A stretch of 64,000 nucleotides of DNA. It comes from Pseudonocardia sp. CNS-139. Its GTDB lineage: Bacteria; Actinomycetota; Actinomycetes; Mycobacteriales; Pseudonocardiaceae. Made by a program: the position numbers and the translations under genes. The stretch lies in the NCBI GenBank assembly GCA_001942415.1, contig MKJX01000144.1:22932-86931 (forward strand), in the 5' to 3' direction. Under the pieces are notes generated by a model. It worked only from the letters and a program-made list of their open reading frames with translations, was not told where the DNA came from and ran no database searches. This document shows, piece by piece, positions 60,621 through 64,000 of the stretch; the stretch's first letter is position 1, and each line of letters opens with the position of its first letter.

Positions 60621-61096
60621 TCACGTCCGGTGTCGCCCGTCCGGGTTGTCCTCGGGCTCGTCCGGGGCGCGGCAGCAGTACTCCAGCCACAGCGCGCCAC
60701 CGACCAGCCCGAGCGCGCACACGAGCCCGACGCGCCGGAGATCGAGTCGCTCGCGGCGGCCGTCACCTCGCCGGCCCGCGGCACGACGTGCGCGAGGAGC
60801 CCGGCCCACACCCCCGCCATGATCGCGCCGGCCAGCGCCGACGCCTTCGCGACGAGCACCGCCCGCGCCGCCACCAGCGGCTGCACCGGCTCGGTGCCGG
60901 GACGGCGCCGGATGCGGGCCCGCAGGATGTTGCCCGAGATCGCCTCCGCGATGCCCAGGACGCCGAGCGTGGCCCCGGCGAGCACCGGGAACGGCGGCAG
61001 CGCGCCGTACGTGAGCCGGAAGATCAGGTTGGCGAGCACCGCCGTGACCAGCGCGACGGCCAGCAGGTCACGGGGCCGGGTCGGCCGCATCGTCAC
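60621..61096 (-). CDS. DUF3180 membrane protein
   Basis: A protein of about 158 residues with four helices: LLAVALVTAVLANLIFRLTYG, FPVLAGATLGVLGIAEAISG, VLVAKASALAGAIMAGVWAGLLA, and after a frame break near 60735 VGLVCALGLVGGALWLEY. NILRARIRRRPGTEPVQPLVAARA is the conserved loop. DUF3180 genes regularly follow folK in actinomycetes, as here (Rv3605c position). GTG 61096 start. Function unknown. Confidence 0.88.
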
Positions 61097-61103
61097 GGCG
61101 CGC

Positions 61104-61628
61104 TCACGGCCGGGACGCCGGGTGCAGCACGAGGTCGTCGCGCCGGCGCATGCCGGCCTCGGCGTCCGGTCCGAGCGCGGCCAGCACCTCCGCCACCGGG
61201 CCGTGTCCGGGCAGCACCGCGGCCGGGTCCACGTCCAGCCACGGGCGCAGCACGGTGGCCCGCTCCGGCGTGCCCGGGTGCGGGAGCAGCAGGTCCGGGT
61301 GGTCGCTCGCGACCGGCCCGGCCGGCCCGTCGACCGTGACGACGTCGACGTCGAGAGTGCGCGGGCCCCAGTGCACCTCACGCACGCGCCCGGCCGCCCG
61401 TTCCAGCTCCTGGGCCCGCCGCAGCCACGCCCACGGGTCGGTGCCCCCGCCGTCGTCGGCGACGAGCACGGCGTTGAGGAAGTCGGGCTGCTCGACCCCG
61501 CCCCACGGCGCCGTCTCGTACACGGGCGACACCGCGACCAGCACGTCCGCCAGCCCGTCGACGGCCGAGCGCAGGTGGGCGAACCGGTCCCCCAGGTTCG
61601 ACCCGATCGACAGCACGGCCCGCGTCAC
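61104..61628 (-). CDS. folK: HPPK, folate pyrophosphokinase FolK
   Basis: An intact 174-residue enzyme that transfers pyrophosphate from ATP to hydroxymethyldihydropterin. [59 protein letters not shown] (RxxRWGPRxLDxD-type metal site) and [23 protein letters not shown] 61628 shares GTGA with folB. Fourth gene of folE-folP-folB-folK. Confidence 0.96.
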   Translation of the reverse strand: MTRAVLSIGSNLGDRFAHLRSAVDGLADVLVAVSPVYETAPWGGVEQPDFLNAVLVADDGGGTDPWAWLRRAQELERAAGRVREVHWGPRTLDVDVVTVDGPAGPVASDHPDLLLPHPGTPERATVLRPWLDVDPAAVLPGHGPVAEVLAALGPDAEAGMRRRDDLVLHPASRP

Positions 61629-62011
61629 GCCGGGATGGTCCTTCCGCGTTCCCGCCGGGACCGCCGCGCGACGACCGCGACGTCGGCGAACTCCAACGGG
61701 ATCGGCGCCTGCGGTTTGTGCAGCACCACCTCGACGGCCTGCACGCGCGCGTCGCCCATGACGTCGTCGGCGACCCGGCCGGCCACGGCCTCGATCAGGT
61801 TGCACGGCTCGCCGCCGACGACCCCGGCCACCCGTTGCGCGAGCACCCCGTAGTCGAGGGTGTCGGCGAGGTCGTCGGACCGGGCGGCCGGGGAGAGGTC
61901 CATCCACACCGTGACGTCGACGACGAAGTCCTGGCCGTCGCGGCGCTCGTGGTCGAACACGCCGTGGTTGCCGCGGACCTTCAGCCCGCGCAGCTCGATG
62001 CGGTCGGTCAC
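61625..62011 (-). CDS. folB: Dihydroneopterin aldolase FolB
   Basis: An intact 128-residue aldolase: [51 protein letters not shown] with the catalytic-site Glu, and [19 protein letters not shown] with the catalytic Lys. GTG 62011 overlaps the folP stop (GTGA). Confidence 0.96.
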   Translation of the reverse strand: MTDRIELRGLKVRGNHGVFDHERRDGQDFVVDVTVWMDLSPAARSDDLADTLDYGVLAQRVAGVVGGEPCNLIEAVAGRVADDVMGDARVQAVEVVLHKPQAPIPLEFADVAVVARRSRRERGRTIPA

Positions 62012-62874
62012 CGGCGCTCCCGGCCCGTCGGGACGTCGGCCGGCGCCCACGCCGCCGCGACCCGCACGGCGTCGAGCGTGGAGGCGACGTCGTGCACCCG
62101 CACGCCCCACGCCCCGCGGTGCGCGGCCAGCGCGCTGACGGCGGCCGTCGCGACGTCCCGGCCGGCCGTGCGGCGCGGCTCGTCGCCGTCGGCGAGCAGG
62201 TCACCGAGGAAGCGCTTGCGCGACGCCCCGACCAGCACCGGGAACCCCAGGCCGACCAGCGCGTCGAGGTGGCGCAGCAGCGCCCAGTTGTGCTCGCCGG
62301 TCTTCGCGAAACCCAGCCCGGGGTCGAGCACCAGCGCCGCCGGCTCGACGCCCGCGAGCACGGCCGCGTCGACCCGGGCCACGAGCTCGTCGCGCACTTC
62401 CGCCACCACGTCGCGGTAGTCGGCGAGGGCGTTCATCCGGTCGCTGTGGCCGCGCCAGTGCATGAGCACCCACGGCACGTCGAGGGCGGCGACGGCGGCG
62501 GCCATCGCGGGGTCCGCCAGCCCGCCCGAGACGTCGTTGACGACCACCGCGCCGGCCCCGACGGCGGCCTCGGCCACCGCGGCCCGCGTGGTGTCGATGC
62601 TGACCGGCACGCCCTCGGCCGCGAGCGCCCGGACCACCGGCAGCACCCGCTCCTTCTCGACCTCCGCGTCGACGCGCCCGGCGCCGGGCCGGGTGGACTC
62701 GCCGCCGACGTCGACGAGGTCGGCGCCCGCGTCGCGCATCGCGACGCCGTGGGCGACGGCGTGGTCGCGGTCGAGCCAGCGGCCGCCGTCGGAGAACGAG
62801 TCGGGCGTGACGTTGAGGATGCCCATCACCGCGCACCGCCCCGGGCGCGGCAGCCCCGCCGCCACGCCGCTCAC
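62008..62874 (-). CDS. folP: Dihydropteroate synthase FolP
   Basis: An intact 288-residue TIM-barrel, the sulfonamide target. [75 protein letters not shown], and [17 protein letters not shown] 62874 shares GTGA with the folE stop and adds an N-terminal segment of about 20 residues. Confidence 0.96.
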   Translation of the reverse strand: MSGVAAGLPRPGRCAVMGILNVTPDSFSDGGRWLDRDHAVAHGVAMRDAGADLVDVGGESTRPGAGRVDAEVEKERVLPVVRALAAEGVPVSIDTTRAAVAEAAVGAGAVVVNDVSGGLADPAMAAAVAALDVPWVLMHWRGHSDRMNALADYRDVVAEVRDELVARVDAAVLAGVEPAALVLDPGLGFAKTGEHNWALLRHLDALVGLGFPVLVGASRKRFLGDLLADGDEPRRTAGRDVATAAVSALAAHRGAWGVRVHDVASTLDAVRVAAAWAPADVPTGRERR

Positions 62875-63497
62875 CCGCTCCGGATCAGCGAGAGCGCCTC
62901 GGCCCGCGAGGTGGCCGAGGTCTGGAACAGCCCGCGGACCGCCGAGGTGGTGGTGCGCGAGCCGGGCTTGCGGATGCCGCGCATGCCCATGCAGAGGTGC
63001 TCGGCGTCGATCACGACGATGACGCCGCGCGGGTCGAGCTTGCGGACGAGCGCGTCGGCGACCTGCGCGGTGAGCCGTTCCTGCACCTGCGGGCGGCGGG
63101 CGTACATGTCCACCAGCCGCGCGATCTTGGACAGACCGGTGACCCGGCCGTCCGGGTTGGGGATGTAGCCGACGTGCGCCATCCCGTGGAACGGGACCAG
63201 GTGGTGCTCGCACATCGAGAACATCGGGATGTCCTTGACGAGGATCAGCTCCTGGTGGTGCTCGTCGAACGTGCGCTCCAGCACGGCGTCCGGATCGGTG
63301 TAGAGCCCGGCGAAGATCTCCTCGTAGGCGCGGGCGACCCGGCCCGGGGTGTCCCGCAGGCCCTCCCGTTCCGGGTCCTCGCCCAGCGCGATCAGCAGCT
63401 CCCGGACGGCCGCCTCGGCCCGGGCGTGGTCGATCGCCGGGTGGCCGTTGGCTACCGGCCACGACGAGGTGGCCGGCCCGGGCGCGGGAGCGCTCAG
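62871..63497 (-). CDS. folE: GTP cyclohydrolase I FolE
   Basis: First enzyme of folate synthesis. About 208 residues: [20 protein letters not shown], zinc ligands in [14 protein letters not shown] and [32 protein letters not shown] in parts, and the C-terminal [16 protein letters not shown]. The frame is open upstream of the domain; no ATG or GTG is near, and CTG 63497 (overlapping the upstream stop as CTGA) is the best start visible, though an error in the start codon is possible. Confidence 0.93.
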   Translation of the reverse strand: MSAPAPGPATSSWPVANGHPAIDHARAEAAVRELLIALGEDPEREGLRDTPGRVARAYEEIFAGLYTDPDAVLERTFDEHHQELILVKDIPMFSMCEHHLVPFHGMAHVGYIPNPDGRVTGLSKIARLVDMYARRPQVQERLTAQVADALVRKLDPRGVIVVIDAEHLCMGMRGIRKPGSRTTTSAVRGLFQTSATSRAEALSLIRSG

Positions 63498-64000
63498 CGC
63501 GACCCGTCCTCGTCGGACGCCGAGCCGTTCTTGCCGGCGGCGCTGCCGTCCCTGCCGTCCTTGCCCACGGGGTCCGTGGCCGTGCCCGAGTCGCCGTTGC
63601 CGCCCGGCACCGGGGCCGGGGCCGGCGGCGGCTGGACCCACTGCGGCGCGGGCTGCGGCCGCTGGCTCACCGGCGGCCACGACTGCCCGTGCGGGGTGGT
63701 GGCGGGCCGCCAGTCCGGCGGCGCCCCGTAGTTGTCTGCGGGGGCGAGCCGGCCGGCGGGCACCCCAGCCACCTGCGGCGGGACGGGCGCGGGCTGCTGC
63801 GGCTGGTAGGGGGCACCGGGGAACGGGCCTGCCGGGTGCTGCCCGGCCGAGTGCTGGCCCGCCGCGTGCTGACCTGCCGGGTGCTGGCCCGCGGGTGAGT
63901 GCGGCCCGGGCGCACCCGGGTGAGTGCGGCCCGGGCGCACCCGGGTAGCCGGGGTGGGCAGCGGTCCGCCGTTGGGCCGGGGGTGGGCACGCCGTTGCCG
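63494..64000 (-). CDS. ftsH: Pro/Gln-rich C-terminal tail, probably FtsH; 5' part outside the window
   Basis: The frame is open from the right window edge to TGA 63494-63496. It is low-complexity: [48 protein letters not shown] and ending [12 protein letters not shown]. No catalytic domain is visible. The assignment as the FtsH tail rests on the position directly before folE (Rv3610c) and on the long Pro/Gln-rich tails of actinobacterial FtsH. A 25-base duplication inside it changes the frame. Confidence 0.5.
   Translation of the reverse strand, partial: RQRRAHPRPNGGPLPTPATRVRPGRTHPGAPGPHSPAGQHPAGQHAAGQHSAGQHPAGPFPGAPYQPQQPAPVPPQVAGVPAGRLAPADNYGAPPDWRPATTPHGQSWPPVSQRPQPAPQWVQPPPAPAPVPGGNGDSGTATDPVGKDGRDGSAAGKNGSASDEDGSR
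63836..63945. repeat. Tandem repeats: four 15-base units and a duplicated 25-base unit
   Basis: Units beginning GTGCTG at 63836, 63851, 63866 and 63881 encode AGQH-x on the minus strand. Directly beside them, 63896-63920 and 63921-63945 are identical 25-base copies (TGAGTGCGGCCCGGGCGCAC followed by CCGGG). The second repeat is not a multiple of three. Confidence 0.9.

Overview
The window comes from a high-GC actinomycete. Gene content and order point to the Pseudonocardiaceae/Pseudonocardia type: Lsr2, ClpC, CarD, LysM-carrying Rpf proteins, ectABCD, and blocks whose order matches Mycobacterium tuberculosis H37Rv (Rv0862c-Rv0867c, Rv0414c-Rv0417, Rv3579c-Rv3592, Rv3596c-Rv3610c). This is inferred from translated sequence alone; no database search was run. 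About half of the coding regions can only be read by changing frame one or more times, usually at short G/C runs, while their neighbours are intact. I read this as single-base indels in the assembly, not as mass pseudogenization, so those genes are given as full spans with the breaks noted.

Layout. 0-11.6 kb: the tail of a CvnD-type GTPase, a membrane protein behind a promoter with two operators, a helicase-associated protein, a molybdenum-cofactor and oxidase-maturation group (mobA-like, moaCB fusion, moaE, MoxR ATPase, VWA protein, XdhC) and two resuscitation-promoting factors with long, similar leaders. 11.7-18.5 kb: a GerMN/Gmad2 lipoprotein, a MarR regulator with an MFS exporter, and the thiamine genes (thiE opposite thiO-thiS-thiG, with a TPP riboswitch). 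18.6-24.4 kb: an SGNH hydrolase, the ectoine/hydroxyectoine operon ectABCD, a deleted SDR gene, a phosphotransferase and tRNA-Thr. 24.4-33.5 kb: ThrE exporter, otsA-otsB, TetR and LacI regulators, a zinc-type ABC importer, and a DUF2975/XRE pair.

33.5-45.6 kb is core genome: rlmB, cysS, ispF-ispD, carD, lpqE, radA, an Rv3587c-like protein, mutY, def, PadR, a hydrolase and mhuD. The gene for the c-di-AMP synthase DisA, which in M. tuberculosis follows radA, is absent from this position. 45.6-50.5 kb is an accessory block: a sirtuin, two paralogous ~52-residue peptides sharing the motif WFxxERPTDxGTxFVxPP, a protein with an HExxH motif of the kind found in peptide beta-hydroxylases, a two-TM protein of unknown family and a FadR-type regulator. 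It looks like an undescribed peptide-modification (RiPP-like) operon and is the main finding. 50.5-64 kb returns to core genes: clpC, a siderophore-interacting reductase with an iron box, lsr2, a methyltransferase, coaX-panD-panC (CoA synthesis), a PrsW-type protein, and folK-folB-folP-folE leading back to what is probably the ftsH tail at the window edge.

Many operons are tightly coupled by 4-base ATGA/GTGA overlaps (ect, ots, isp, pan, fol). Several regulator genes appear to have leaderless promoters with the start codon 6 bases after the -10 box.
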